Source: Prochlorococcus sp. AG-347-K18 (GTDB taxonomy: Bacteria; Cyanobacteriota; Cyanobacteriia; PCC-6307; Cyanobiaceae). Taken from it: a DNA stretch of 64,000 nucleotides. Below the pieces are notes generated by a model. That model made no database searches and was not told where the DNA came from. It worked only from the letters and a program-made list of their open reading frames with translations. This document shows, piece after piece, positions 9,956 to 19,626 of the stretch; the stretch's first letter is position 1, and each line of letters starts with the position of its first letter. Made by a program: the position numbers and the translations under genes. The stretch is taken from positions 124,001-188,000 of the forward strand of contig QCCF01000001.1 of the NCBI GenBank assembly GCA_003281365.1, read 5' to 3'.

Positions 9956-10561
9956 ATGTCATCTCTAAGGCAATCTGAAATAAAAAGAAAAACGAATGAA
10001 ACAGATATTTCTGTATTTATAAACTTAGATGGAAATGGAATTTCTGAGATTGATACCGGTATACCATTCTTAGATCATATGCTTCATCAAATATCCAGTC
10101 ATGGTTTGTTCGATTTAAAAATAAAAGCAATTGGAGATACCCATATTGATGATCATCATACAAATGAAGATGTAGGAATCGCATTAGGCAAAGCATTTTC
10201 AAAAGCCTTGGGAGAAAGAAAAGGAATAAGCAGATTTGGACATTTCTTTGCCCCATTAGATGAAGCATTAGTTCAAGTCACTTTGGACTGCTCTGGTAGA
10301 CCGCATCTATCTTATGATCTTCAATTAAAAGCTCCTAGAATAGGAAATTATGATACTGAACTAGTAAGAGAGTTTTTTATTGCCTTTGTAAATAACAGCG
10401 GTATTACTCTGCATATTAATCAAATACGAGGAAGTAATTCACATCACATAGTTGAGGCGTGCTTTAAAGCTTTTTCAAGAGCAATGAGAATGGCTGCCGA
10501 AATAGATCCAAGAAGATCTGATTCAATTCCAAGCAGTAAAGGAATGTTAGAAAAACAATAA
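9956..10561 (+). CDS. hisB: Imidazoleglycerol-phosphate dehydratase
   Basis: HisB dehydrates imidazole glycerol phosphate in histidine synthesis. The 201-residue single-domain form carries the metal-binding pairs [20 protein letters not shown] and the C-terminal [13 protein letters not shown], which bind Mn2+. It lacks the phosphatase domain seen in E. coli HisB, as is usual in cyanobacteria. It follows fabI by 20 bases. Confidence 0.97.
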   Translation: MSSLRQSEIKRKTNETDISVFINLDGNGISEIDTGIPFLDHMLHQISSHGLFDLKIKAIGDTHIDDHHTNEDVGIALGKAFSKALGERKGISRFGHFFAPLDEALVQVTLDCSGRPHLSYDLQLKAPRIGNYDTELVREFFIAFVNNSGITLHINQIRGSNSHHIVEACFKAFSRAMRMAAEIDPRRSDSIPSSKGMLEKQ

Positions 10562-10633
10562 AATAGAAATTTTTCCGAATCAGCCACAATTCAGTTTATT
10601 TTTGGCGAAGATAGATGTAGTGATTACTTTGTT

Positions 10634-12118
10634 GTGACTAATTTACAAGATAAAAAAATTGATAGTTTTAAAATTTTTAAAAAAGAAGATTGGTCAAGTG
10701 CTTATCAAAATGTAGAAAAGGAGCTAACTAATGAGCCTCTAAAAATTAGCAAAGGTAATAATATTAAAAATTTAAATGGAACATTATTAAGAAATGGACC
10801 AGGAATATTAGAGAGAGGTGGGCAATGGGTTCATCATCCATTTGATGGTGATGGAATGATAACATCCATAAAATTCGAAAATGGTCAGCCATTCTTAACA
10901 AATAGATTTGTTAAAACTAAAGGATATTTGGAAGAAGAAAAAATAGATAAATTTATTTATAGAGGTGTTTTTGGAACACAAAAAAATGGAGGAATTTTAA
11001 ATAATGCACTAGATCTAAAATTCAAAAATATTGCTAATACACATGTCATTAAATTAGGAGAGGAAATTCTCGCATTATGGGAAGCGGCAGGTCCACATGC
11101 AATGGATCCTGATAGTCTAGAAACTATTGGTTTAACAACATTAAAAGGGGTACTTAAGCCTAACGAAGCATTCAGTGCTCATCCCAAAACAGACCTAAAC
11201 TCAAATGCATCTTCAGAACTTTTAGTTACTTTTGGGGTACAAACTGGGCCAAAAAGCACCATCAGATTAATGGAATTTGATAATGCTGGTACAAATTCTG
11301 GAGAGCTCATTTTTGACAGAAAAGATGCCTTTAATGGCTTTGCATTCCTTCATGATTTCGCAATTACAACTAATTGGGCAATATTTTTACAGAATGCTAT
11401 TGATTTCAATCCTCTTCCATTTGTAATGGGTCAAAGAGGAGCAGCACAATGTCTTAAGTCAAACCCAAATAAAAAGGCAAAGTTTTTTATCATCCCAAGA
11501 GAAAGTGGATTATTTAGAGGTCAGCCTCCTTTAACAATAGATGCTCCAGAAGGATTCGTTTTTCATCATGTAAATGCATTTGAAAAAGATTCCAAAATCG
11601 TATTAGATAGTATTTATTATGATGATTTCCCATCAGTTGGTCCAGAGGAGAATTTTAGGGATATTGACTTTGATAAATATCCAGAAGGAAAACTGAAAAG
11701 ATCAATTATCGATCTAAAGACAAAAACTTTTGAACTTGAAACTTTCAGTGAACAATGTTGTGAATTTGCTGTTGTTAATCCTAAAAAGTTAGGATTAAAA
11801 GCAACTTTTAGTTGGATGGCAAGCACAACTCAAAAGCTGGGGAACGCTCCACTTCAAGCAATAAAAAAAATAAATTTAACTTCTAAGGAAGAGATTTCTT
11901 GGTCAGCAGGTCCAAGTGGATTTGTTAGTGAACCAATTATGGTTCCATTAGAAAACTCTTCTCAAGAAGATGAGGGATTTTTATTTATACTTCTATGGAA
12001 CGGAGAAAGAAGAGGAAGCGATTTAGTGATATTAGACGCAAAAGACTTAAAAGAATTAGCTTTTTATGAATTACCCATTTCGATCCCTCATGGCCTTCAT
12101 GGATCTTGGGTTAATTGA
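10634..12118 (+). CDS. Carotenoid cleavage oxygenase (RPE65/apocarotenoid 15,15'-oxygenase family)
   Basis: A 494-residue seven-bladed-propeller oxygenase. Four iron-ligand histidines sit in the expected contexts: SAHPKTD, FLHDFAIT, FVFHHVNAFE and the C-terminal IPHGLHGSW. The N-terminal LLRNGPG motif and a HHPFDGDGM stretch are also typical. These enzymes split (apo)carotenoids to retinal or related aldehydes using a non-haem Fe(II). The start is GTG at 10634; no ATG lies nearby in frame. Substrate cannot be deduced. It converges on the ITPase gene with a 2-base gap. Confidence 0.93.
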   Translation: MTNLQDKKIDSFKIFKKEDWSSAYQNVEKELTNEPLKISKGNNIKNLNGTLLRNGPGILERGGQWVHHPFDGDGMITSIKFENGQPFLTNRFVKTKGYLEEEKIDKFIYRGVFGTQKNGGILNNALDLKFKNIANTHVIKLGEEILALWEAAGPHAMDPDSLETIGLTTLKGVLKPNEAFSAHPKTDLNSNASSELLVTFGVQTGPKSTIRLMEFDNAGTNSGELIFDRKDAFNGFAFLHDFAITTNWAIFLQNAIDFNPLPFVMGQRGAAQCLKSNPNKKAKFFIIPRESGLFRGQPPLTIDAPEGFVFHHVNAFEKDSKIVLDSIYYDDFPSVGPEENFRDIDFDKYPEGKLKRSIIDLKTKTFELETFSEQCCEFAVVNPKKLGLKATFSWMASTTQKLGNAPLQAIKKINLTSKEEISWSAGPSGFVSEPIMVPLENSSQEDEGFLFILLWNGERRGSDLVILDAKDLKELAFYELPISIPHGLHGSWVN

Positions 12119-12120
12119 AT

Positions 12121-12696
12121 TTAAGAAAAAATTTCAATTAAATCTGGAATAATTTTATTTAATGCTTTACCTCTATGACTACAAGAGTCTTTAATATCAT
12201 TATTCATTTCAGCGAAAGTTAATCTGGTATAACTCTCCTCAAAAATTGGGTCATACCCAAAACCACTTTTTCCTCTGGGGTTTAAAATAATATTGCCATG
12301 ACATTTGGCCTCAGATTCAATAATCACTTCACCATTTGGGGAACAAACACAAATATTAGCAATAAAGAAAGCACTTCTATTTTCAACTCCATCAAGTTCT
12401 TTTAAAACTCGTTCAATTCTCTTCTGATCATTTTCTGCATATCTTGATGAGTAAATACCAGGCTTACCACCTAGTGCTTCAATACAAATTCCTGAATCAT
12501 CTGCTATTGAAAAACTATTCGTTTTTCTCGAAACTTCACTCGCTTTTTTAATTGCATTATCTCTAAATGACAGTCCATCCTCTTCAACTTCTAATGATTC
12601 TGGCTGGAGTAACAATTTACAATTAACTCCAGCAAGCAATTTCTTATATTCAACAATTTTACCTTTATTCTTACTCGCTAAATATAAATTTTTCAT
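12121..12696 (-). CDS. rdgB: Non-canonical purine NTP pyrophosphatase, RdgB/HAM1 family
   Basis: The protein removes ITP, dITP and XTP from the nucleotide pool. Motifs are the N-terminal LASKNKGKIVEYKKLL, SIADDSGICIEALGGKPGIYSSRYA, the GYDPIF motif and the C-terminal SHRGKALNK. I choose ATG at 12696, giving 191 residues, because family proteins start directly at this MKNLYLAS segment. A longer frame opens upstream at 12735 but would overlap the phosphohexomutase. With the chosen start, the gene begins 2 bases after that upstream stop, so the pair is an operon. Confidence 0.93.
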   Translation of the reverse strand: MKNLYLASKNKGKIVEYKKLLAGVNCKLLLQPESLEVEEDGLSFRDNAIKKASEVSRKTNSFSIADDSGICIEALGGKPGIYSSRYAENDQKRIERVLKELDGVENRSAFFIANICVCSPNGEVIIESEAKCHGNIILNPRGKSGFGYDPIFEESYTRLTFAEMNNDIKDSCSHRGKALNKIIPDLIEIFS

Positions 12697-12698
12697 CT

Positions 12699-14153
12699 TT
12701 ATTTTCCTGCCAAATTTATAAATTCTTGACCCCACTCTAATACCTCAATTAGATAAGATTCTTTTGGTGCTTCACAATATAACCTTAAAAGAGGTTCCGT
12801 TCCTGAAAACCTAAAAAGAAGCCAGAAATTTTTATCAATTCTCAACTTTATTCCATCGATCTTTGAGATACTTTTTAACTTGTGATTATTAATATTCTCA
12901 GGAATATTGTCTATGATAAATTCTTTTACGTTATTTTTTTCTGACTGATTTGGAAATTTAATATCAATTCTTTTATAAAAACTTGGCCCAAAATCTTCTT
13001 GGATTGCATCTAAGGTTTCATATAAATATTGAAATTTTTCAGCAATTCCATTTAATAAAACCATTGCTGCATATAGAGCATCCCTTTCAGGCATAAAGTC
13101 ACCAAAACCAACTCCCCCAGATTCCTCTCCTCCAATAAATATTTTTTCTTTAATCATTTTTTCAGCAATATATTTAAAGCCAACTGGAAGTTCAAAAACA
13201 TCTCTATTTTGACTCTCTGATATATTTTTAATAATATCTGAACCACTAACAGTCTTTAAAACTGGATAAGAATTATTTTTAATTTCGCCCAAATAGCTAA
13301 TAAAGTATGGGAGTAAATCTTGAGTACTAGAGTATCTTCCTTTTTCATCAATTGCCGCAATCCTATCACCATCACCATCAAATATAATTCCTAAAGTTTT
13401 CACTTCATTTGTTGAATTTTTCATTAGTGTTTGTTTTAGATCATCTGCATAATTCAAAAGAGGTTCAGGAGGGTTTCCTCCAAAAAAAGGATCAGCATCT
13501 TTCCTGATTTCTGAAATAACTTCTAAATCATTAGAAGCAAAAATCTCAGCCATACAATTTGCAGCCGAACCATGCATAGAATCTACAAAAATTCTCAATT
13601 TCATTTTTTTTAATCTCTGGGAAATATATTCAATATCAAAAAGGGATTTAATTCTATCTAAATGAAATTTCTTAATATCTACCAATTGATTAACACCATC
13701 TATTTTTTCAATTGTATTTCCAAGCATTAATCTTTTTTCAACTTCACTTGTAAAAGATTCGTCAACAGAACAACCATTAAAGCTCTTTATTTTCAGACCT
13801 AGCCAATTATATGGGTTATGACTTGCTGTAATTACTAACGCTCCAAGACAACCGACTTCTTTGGCATAGAAACTACAAGAGGGTGTTGTAACAAAGCTAT
13901 CAGATAAGATCGGTTCGAAACCACATCCTCTTACAAAAGGCACTATTTGCTTGGCGAATTCACAAGCCATAAATCTTCGATCATATCCAATAATAATTTT
14001 CTTTGAATTAACTTCTTTATAGTATTGATAATGCAACTCCTGACATGCAGCGACAACAACTCTTGAAAGATTGGACAGGTTAAAGTCAAAACCAATAATT
14101 CCTCTCCAACCATCAGTTCCAAATTTTATCTTATCTAATTTATCAGCTCTCAA
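12699..14153 (-). CDS. Phosphoglucomutase/phosphomannomutase (alpha-D-phosphohexomutase)
   Basis: A 484-residue four-domain phosphohexomutase. It has FGTDGWRGIIG at the N-terminus, the phosphoserine loop TASHNP (S111), the metal-binding DGDGDRIA motif, the GGEESGGVG sugar-binding loop and the C-terminal RFSGTEPLLRLYCEA phosphate-binding loop. It interconverts hexose 1- and 6-phosphates for glycogen or cell-wall precursors. A second superfamily member, GlmM, is encoded at 43660-45012 and has distinct motifs. The start is TTG at 14153, placed seven codons before the conserved KIKFGTDGWRG segment. Confidence 0.92.
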   Translation of the reverse strand: MRADKLDKIKFGTDGWRGIIGFDFNLSNLSRVVVAACQELHYQYYKEVNSKKIIIGYDRRFMACEFAKQIVPFVRGCGFEPILSDSFVTTPSCSFYAKEVGCLGALVITASHNPYNWLGLKIKSFNGCSVDESFTSEVEKRLMLGNTIEKIDGVNQLVDIKKFHLDRIKSLFDIEYISQRLKKMKLRIFVDSMHGSAANCMAEIFASNDLEVISEIRKDADPFFGGNPPEPLLNYADDLKQTLMKNSTNEVKTLGIIFDGDGDRIAAIDEKGRYSSTQDLLPYFISYLGEIKNNSYPVLKTVSGSDIIKNISESQNRDVFELPVGFKYIAEKMIKEKIFIGGEESGGVGFGDFMPERDALYAAMVLLNGIAEKFQYLYETLDAIQEDFGPSFYKRIDIKFPNQSEKNNVKEFIIDNIPENINNHKLKSISKIDGIKLRIDKNFWLLFRFSGTEPLLRLYCEAPKESYLIEVLEWGQEFINLAGK

Positions 14154-14233
14154 ATTTCTAATTTCCTTGATTTCTTTTAATTATCTATACTAATTTATAT
14201 GAGTAAATTTTAAAACCGCCCTTAAAAAATAAT

Positions 14234-15652
14234 TTGAATTCTCTTCATTTAAAAAGTTTTACAAGATGCAAAAGAAAAGCATGGCTAGATTTTAAGGGTA
14301 AAAAATCTTATGAAGTATGGTCTCCCCATAAAGCTATAGATAAAATTAATCAGTTTCAAATTTTCTATGAATTTTGTAATGGTGAAATATATACAGGATT
14401 AAAAGCTTGTGAAAATGGTTATCAAGGGGTAATTGGATTAAAAATCAAAGGGAATCTTCTCCAAAATATAAATGCAGAGATACGTCCACAATTACTAGTA
14501 AAGACTAAAGGTAAAAGTAAATGGGGACAATATAAATATTTACCTGCTGTTTATAAGTTAGGCCACAAAACAACTAAAGAACATTTATTCGACTTAGCTT
14601 TTTGTTCTATGCTGTTGGAATCTTTTCAAGAATCTAAAATTGAGAAAGGGTTAGTAATTTCAACTTTTGATAAAAAAGTTAAAGTTGAAGAAATTTATTT
14701 AAATAAAAAATTAAGAAAAAAAGTTTTAAATGTTTTATTAAATTTGAATGAATGCTTGGAGGCATCTATACCAGAAATAACTCAAGACAGAAAAAAATGT
14801 ACTATTTGTTCCTGGCAAAAATTTTGTGACAAAGAAGCAAAAGAAAATGGATATCTAACAGATATAGATGGAATAGGTTCCAAAACGGCCTCGTTATTAA
14901 AAGCAAACGGAATAACTAATACCCAAACATTAGCTTCGTATAGCGAAAAACAACTTGGAGAGAAATTATCTAAATTCAAAGATCAGAAGTATGAAAAAGC
15001 ATCCATATTTGTAAAGCAGGCACAAGCATATACCTCTGGAGAACCATATTTCATTTCTAATAAAAATAATACGGAAGAACTATTTGAAAAAATATGTTCG
15101 GGATTTTATATATTTGATATTGAGTCAAATCCAGATTTAAAGCATGATTTCTTATATGGATTTTTAAAAGTAAATAATTTGTTTATAAAAAAAGAAGATA
15201 TTATTTATGAACCAATCTTAAATCTTAAAAACAATAAAGGAGAATCTTACAGGCAAATTATTGAAATACTTTTTTCACACAAGGAATGGCCAGTTTTGCA
15301 TTACGGAGAAACTGAAAAAATATCAATAATTAATATTGCTAAAGAACTAAATTTTAGTTTTGAAGAAATTGATTCACTTTCCTCCAGATTCATTGACTTA
15401 CATACCTTAATAAGAAAGTCATGGATATTACCACTAAAAAACTATGGCTTAAAGACTGTTTCTAATTGGCTTGGATTTGAATGGGTGCAGAAAAATGTAA
15501 GTGGCTCGAAAGCACTTTATTGGTGGATTCAATATCAAATTACAGAAAACCAAATATTTTTAAAGAAAATTATCCAATATAACAAAGATGATTGTTTTGC
15601 TACTCTACAAATTGCGGAATATCTAATCAAAAATCGATTAAAGAAAAATTGA
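14234..15652 (+). CDS. TM0106-type RecB-like nuclease with RNase H-fold domain
   Basis: A 472-residue multi-domain protein. The N-terminal half looks like a Cas4/RecB-type nuclease: C12 plus CTICSWQKFC (C189, C192, C198) gives the four-cysteine pattern of a 4Fe-4S cluster. A helix-hairpin-helix motif follows (about 209-227, DIDGIGSKTASLLKANGI). The C-terminal half opens with FDIESNP (D295, E297) and ends with KDDCFATLQIAEYL, resembling a DEDD RNase H-fold exonuclease. Families of this type are called TM0106 RecB-like putative nucleases. DNA repair or RNA processing is inferred only. The start at 14234 is TTG. Confidence 0.8.
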   Translation: MNSLHLKSFTRCKRKAWLDFKGKKSYEVWSPHKAIDKINQFQIFYEFCNGEIYTGLKACENGYQGVIGLKIKGNLLQNINAEIRPQLLVKTKGKSKWGQYKYLPAVYKLGHKTTKEHLFDLAFCSMLLESFQESKIEKGLVISTFDKKVKVEEIYLNKKLRKKVLNVLLNLNECLEASIPEITQDRKKCTICSWQKFCDKEAKENGYLTDIDGIGSKTASLLKANGITNTQTLASYSEKQLGEKLSKFKDQKYEKASIFVKQAQAYTSGEPYFISNKNNTEELFEKICSGFYIFDIESNPDLKHDFLYGFLKVNNLFIKKEDIIYEPILNLKNNKGESYRQIIEILFSHKEWPVLHYGETEKISIINIAKELNFSFEEIDSLSSRFIDLHTLIRKSWILPLKNYGLKTVSNWLGFEWVQKNVSGSKALYWWIQYQITENQIFLKKIIQYNKDDCFATLQIAEYLIKNRLKKN

Positions 15653-16474
15653 TCCTACAGATTTATTTATAATTACTTTTCCAAAAATTTCTGAAAAAAA
15701 ATAACTTTCTTCCTCTAAATATTTTCTTTTTATCATAGCTAAACCTTTTATTTGACAATCTGATTTAAAAAAACTAGTGATTTTGCCTACAGAAATATCC
15801 TTCGCAGAATTTATGTATAAATTATTATCTTCTAAGTCTAAATTCAAATTAGATTCAATTGATTTCCAAATTCTTATTTCCTGTTTTAAAGAAGAAACAT
15901 TTTTTATTTTTGACATTGTTTCTTGTCCTAAATAACAACCTTTATTAAAGTCTATAAGATCTTGTAATCCAAGCTCAAGAGGATTATTTTTTCCATTTAT
16001 TTCCATTTCTAATGAGGGTATTGCCTGATTAATTTTCCAAAGTTTTAAATCATTGGGATTTAGTAAATTTAGTTTATTTTTATGTATTTCAAATTCTTTA
16101 TCTTCTGTTTTGAAGAAAATAGGCTGGTAAGTTCTCCATGAACTATATTCATCAATTTCCTGAATTCTATTTATCAAGGAAGGTTCACTCAGAAGTACAT
16201 CATCCGCTGGAAAGATAATTTGATTAAAGTAATCAATTATTTCATTTGTGTTACCCGCCAAGATAATTACTTCTAAACTTCTTTCTAAAAAAATAATTTC
16301 AATTAATGACCTTAGAACTCCATTTGGAGTTAACCAACAAGTTTTGATAACTTTATTTTCTGAATTAAGAATATTACCAGTTGTTATTCCATTCAAAAAT
16401 TTTCTAGCATCTTTTCCAGAAATTGAAAAACAATCAAATTTTTCAAGCCAATACTTTTTTTTTATATCTTGCAT
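15638..16474 (-). CDS. ygfZ: YgfZ/GcvT-like folate-binding protein
   Basis: A 278-residue member of the aminomethyltransferase superfamily with the YgfZ signature KGCYLGQE at about residues 178-185. YgfZ-type proteins bind folate and help assemble or repair some Fe-S enzymes; they lack the glycine-cleavage partners. The N-terminal SGKDARKFLNGITTGN region also fits the family. It converges on the nuclease gene with a 15-base overlap and starts 10 bases after pyrE, with which it likely forms an operon. Confidence 0.85.
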   Translation of the reverse strand: MQDIKKKYWLEKFDCFSISGKDARKFLNGITTGNILNSENKVIKTCWLTPNGVLRSLIEIIFLERSLEVIILAGNTNEIIDYFNQIIFPADDVLLSEPSLINRIQEIDEYSSWRTYQPIFFKTEDKEFEIHKNKLNLLNPNDLKLWKINQAIPSLEMEINGKNNPLELGLQDLIDFNKGCYLGQETMSKIKNVSSLKQEIRIWKSIESNLNLDLEDNNLYINSAKDISVGKITSFFKSDCQIKGLAMIKRKYLEEESYFFSEIFGKVIINKSVGSIFL

Positions 16475-16484
16475 TTTGCGATAT

Positions 16485-17045
16485 TTATAAGAAGTCTTTT
16501 ATTGTAAAAAGACTTTTTAATTTAACATTTTCATGGTCAAGGGCTTCACATCCTCCTTCTTGCCTATCAACTATAGACAAAACTTCCTCAACAACATAAT
16601 TATTTTCGCGTAACTTTTTTATAGCTTTTATCACTGAACCAGCAGTTGTAACAACATCCTCTAAAACAGTTACCAAAGTCCCTTCCTCTAATGTAGGTCC
16701 CTCAATTCCAGCTTTAGTTCCATATTTTTTGATTTCTTTCCTAATTATTAACCCATTAAGGTCTAGGCCATATAAAGCTGCTTTAACGATTAATCCACTC
16801 ACAATAGGATCTGCGCCTAATGTCAATCCTGCAACTGCTTTTGACTTTGAGTCCTTTAACTCAAAAAATAAATCACTTATCAAGTTTAGACCCTCGCCAT
16901 TCAATGATACTGGTTTGCAGTTTAAGTAATGACTACTTTTTTTTCCTGAAGATAAAGTGAAGTTTCCTCTCTTATAGGATTTCTCAATTAACTGTTTTAA
17001 CAATTTTGCTTTATTTAAATCATACTTTTCAGAAAAATTGTCCAT
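16485..17045 (-). CDS. pyrE: Orotate phosphoribosyltransferase
   Basis: PyrE joins orotate and PRPP to give OMP in pyrimidine synthesis. The 186-residue protein contains the PRPP-binding motif [15 protein letters not shown], the [15 protein letters not shown] region and the [14 protein letters not shown] flexible loop with catalytic lysines. Length is normal. The other de novo pyrimidine gene in this window is pyrB at 52590-53606, so the pathway is scattered rather than clustered. The start at 17045 is ATG. Confidence 0.94.
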   Translation of the reverse strand: MDNFSEKYDLNKAKLLKQLIEKSYKRGNFTLSSGKKSSHYLNCKPVSLNGEGLNLISDLFFELKDSKSKAVAGLTLGADPIVSGLIVKAALYGLDLNGLIIRKEIKKYGTKAGIEGPTLEEGTLVTVLEDVVTTAGSVIKAIKKLRENNYVVEEVLSIVDRQEGGCEALDHENVKLKSLFTIKDFL

Positions 17046-17186
17046 TAGTAAAAGTTAAATTTATATTTAAAGATTAGGAGAAAAAAAAGAAATCTCACAA
17101 AAACTTCTTAATGAAGTGTTTTTTGAAATATTATTTTTATATTGTATATTGAAATTCAATGTAATTATAATTACATAAATTTTCTT

Positions 17187-17259
17187 GGGGGTGTAGCAAT
17201 CTGGTGAATGCACCAAACTCATAATTTGGCTAAGGCGAGTTCGATCCTCGCCACCCCCA
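17187..17259 (+). tRNA. tRNA with CAT anticodon (elongator Met, or Ile2)
   Basis: Cloverleaf: acceptor 17187-17193 GGGGGTG pairs perfectly with 17252-17258 CACCCCC, discriminator A at 17259. Anticodon stem CCAAA/TTTGG encloses the loop CTCATAA, anticodon CAT. T-arm GCGAG-TTCGATC-CTCGC is perfect. The absence of GGG/CCC anticodon-stem pairs and a full acceptor pairing rule out initiator tRNA. A CAT anticodon can be elongator Met or Ile2 (lysidine-modified); the bases alone do not settle this. The D-arm is short (GCA/TGC). No CCA is encoded. Confidence 0.93.
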
Positions 17260-17276
17260 TTATTCTTTGTCATTGA

Positions 17277-18545
17277 ATGAAAATAACACTACTTTTATTG
17301 CTTTTATTTTTCCCAGCTTTTTTCGCAGCAAGTGAACTCTCTTTTTTATTAATAAGGCCAAGTAAAGTTTTAAGGTTAATAGAAGAAAAAAAGAAAGGAG
17401 CATTATCAATTTTAAAAATTCAAAAACGCTTCAGATCTTCATTAATTGCCTCTCAATTTGGAGTAACAATTTCATTAATTGGAATTGGATGGCTAAGTAA
17501 TAATCTTGCAAATGATTATTGGAAAAGCAATATTTTGCCAAATAGATTTTATGACCTTCTACTATTTTTATTTGTTGTTTTAGTTGTTACTCTTGTTTCT
17601 GGACTAATTCCAAAAGCATTAGTAATTAACAATCCTGAATCCGCTGCTCTAAGGTTAACCGCAATTTTCGATGGCGTTAGAAAAGGGATGAAACCTATAG
17701 TTACGATAATAGAATTCTTTGCTAGCGCCTGCTTAGGATTATTTAATTTAAATAACAAGTGGGATTCTTTAAATTCGGATTTGTCCGCAGGAGAATTAGA
17801 AACTCTTATAGAAACTGATAATGTAACTGGTTTAAAGCCAGATGAGAAGAATATTCTTGAAGGAGTTTTTGCTTTAAAAGATACGCAAGTTAAAGAAGTA
17901 ATGATTCCAAGATCTGAAATGGTTACCTTACCAAAAAACATAACCTTTTCAAATCTTATGAAACAAGTAGATAAAACTCGCCATGCACGCTTCTTTGTTA
18001 TTGGTGAGTCTTTAGATGATGTATTAGGTGTATTAGATTTACGTTATTTAGCTAAGCCAATATCGAAGGGTGAAATGGAAGCTGATACATTATTGGAGCC
18101 GTTCCTTTTACCCGTTACAAAAATAATAGAAACATGTTCATTAGCAGAAATATTACCAATAGTAAGAGACTACAATCCTTTCTTACTAGTAGTTGATGAA
18201 CACGGTGGTACAGAGGGTCTCATAACTGCAGCAGATCTCAATGGCGAAATAGTTGGAGAGGAAATGATCAATAATAGAATATATTCAGATATGAGAATGT
18301 TAGATAATTACTCTAAAAAATGGTCAATAGCCGGGAAATCAGAAATTATAGATATTAATAAAAAGTTAAGATGTTCTATTCCAGAAGGGGCAGATTACCA
18401 TACCCTTGCCGGATTTCTGCTAGAAAAATTTCAGATGGTTCCAAAAATTGGTGACGTTTTAAATTTTAATAAAATTAAATTTGAAGTTATTTCTATGTCA
18501 GGGCCGAAAATTGATCGTGTTAAAATAATTTTGCCTAAAAGCTAA
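17277..18545 (+). CDS. CNNM-type (HlyC/CorC/TlyC family) membrane protein with CBS domains
   Basis: A 422-residue protein with an N-terminal DUF21/CNNM membrane region (about four hydrophobic segments within residues 1-150), two CBS domains (about 200-320; the motif IPRSEM opens the first and VVDEHGGTEGLIT lies in the second) and a C-terminal CorC/HlyC transporter-associated domain. Bacterial members are linked to Mg2+ or other divalent-cation efflux rather than haemolysis. ATG begins 17 bases after the tRNA. The substrate is inferred from family only. Confidence 0.88.
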   Translation: MKITLLLLLLFFPAFFAASELSFLLIRPSKVLRLIEEKKKGALSILKIQKRFRSSLIASQFGVTISLIGIGWLSNNLANDYWKSNILPNRFYDLLLFLFVVLVVTLVSGLIPKALVINNPESAALRLTAIFDGVRKGMKPIVTIIEFFASACLGLFNLNNKWDSLNSDLSAGELETLIETDNVTGLKPDEKNILEGVFALKDTQVKEVMIPRSEMVTLPKNITFSNLMKQVDKTRHARFFVIGESLDDVLGVLDLRYLAKPISKGEMEADTLLEPFLLPVTKIIETCSLAEILPIVRDYNPFLLVVDEHGGTEGLITAADLNGEIVGEEMINNRIYSDMRMLDNYSKKWSIAGKSEIIDINKKLRCSIPEGADYHTLAGFLLEKFQMVPKIGDVLNFNKIKFEVISMSGPKIDRVKIILPKS

Positions 18546-18595
18546 ATGTGGCGCCCCATAGAGGATAATGTTAATTAACACATGGATTTGAAATT

Positions 18596-19600
18596 ATGCA
18601 ACCAACCTCATCACCCGTAAAGGTTGGAGTCATAGGTATAGGAAATATGGGCTGGCATCATGCTAGGGTACTAAGTTTACTCAAAGATGCAAATCTGATT
18701 GGAGTCGCAGACCCAAATGAAGAGAGAGGTAAATTAGCTATTGAGCAATTTCAGTGTGAATGGTTTAGAGATTACAAAGACTTAATCCCAAAAGTTGATG
18801 CAATCTGTATCGCCGTCCCTACCCTACTTCATCAAAAAGTAGGACTAGATTGTCTCAAAGGAGGTACTAATGTTCTCATTGAAAAACCAATTGCAGCTAA
18901 TGAGTTAGAAGCAAAATCATTAATAGAAGCTGCTAATGCAAGTAATTGTCTATTACAAGTTGGGCATATTGAAAGATTTAATCCAGCATTTAGAGAATTG
19001 AATAAAATCGTGCATAATGAAGAAATTGTTGTTTTAGAAGCACAAAGGCACAGTCCCCATGCTGACAGAGCAAATGATGTATCTGTAGTAATGGATTTAA
19101 TGATTCATGATATTGATCTTGTTTTAGAGCTTGTTAACTCAAAAATACTGAAATTAGCAGCCGTTGGAGGCAGGAATAGCGAAGGATTAATTGATTATGT
19201 CAACGCTACCTTAGTTTTTAAAAATAATGTTATTGCAAGCTTAACTGCCAGCAAAATGAGTCACAAAAAAATTAGAAGTTTAAGTGCTCACTGTCAAAAT
19301 GGTCTAGTAGAAACTGATTTCTTAAATCACTCTCTGCAGATTCATCGAAAGTCTCATGAATCATACACAGCAGAGCATGGCGAATTAGTTTATAGAAATG
19401 ATGGATATGTAGAAGAAGTTAGCACAACCTCCATTGAACCTCTTTATGCAGAACTGGAGCATTTTCTTAAATGTGTTCAAGGTAAAGAAAAGCCTGAAGT
19501 AGATGGTGAGCAAGCTTCAAGAGCTTTAAAAATTGCTGATTTTATAGAGTGTGCTGTAGAAAATTCTGGAGATGCGATTTTACTTGAAAATCCTTTCTAA
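18596..19600 (+). CDS. Gfo/Idh/MocA family oxidoreductase
   Basis: A 334-residue NAD(P)-dependent oxidoreductase. The N-terminal Rossmann motif GVIGIGNMGWHHARV is followed by the family signature EKPIAAN and the HIERFNPAF segment of the substrate domain. Such enzymes oxidise or reduce sugars, inositols or related polyols. No sugar-pathway partner is adjacent and the substrate cannot be named. Upstream is the CNNM gene with a 50-base gap; downstream the convergent psbK begins its stop 27 bases away. Confidence 0.88.
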   Translation: MQPTSSPVKVGVIGIGNMGWHHARVLSLLKDANLIGVADPNEERGKLAIEQFQCEWFRDYKDLIPKVDAICIAVPTLLHQKVGLDCLKGGTNVLIEKPIAANELEAKSLIEAANASNCLLQVGHIERFNPAFRELNKIVHNEEIVVLEAQRHSPHADRANDVSVVMDLMIHDIDLVLELVNSKILKLAAVGGRNSEGLIDYVNATLVFKNNVIASLTASKMSHKKIRSLSAHCQNGLVETDFLNHSLQIHRKSHESYTAEHGELVYRNDGYVEEVSTTSIEPLYAELEHFLKCVQGKEKPEVDGEQASRALKIADFIECAVENSGDAILLENPF

Positions 19601-19626
19601 GAAATAATTTTTATACAAAAAGAATT

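Noticed and set aside
12697-12735. Upstream extension of the RdgB-type gene
   Set aside because: It overlaps the end of the phosphohexomutase gene and precedes the conserved family N-terminus.
17067-17273. 68-residue minus-strand frame
   Set aside because: It runs antisense across the CAT tRNA and has no recognisable motif.
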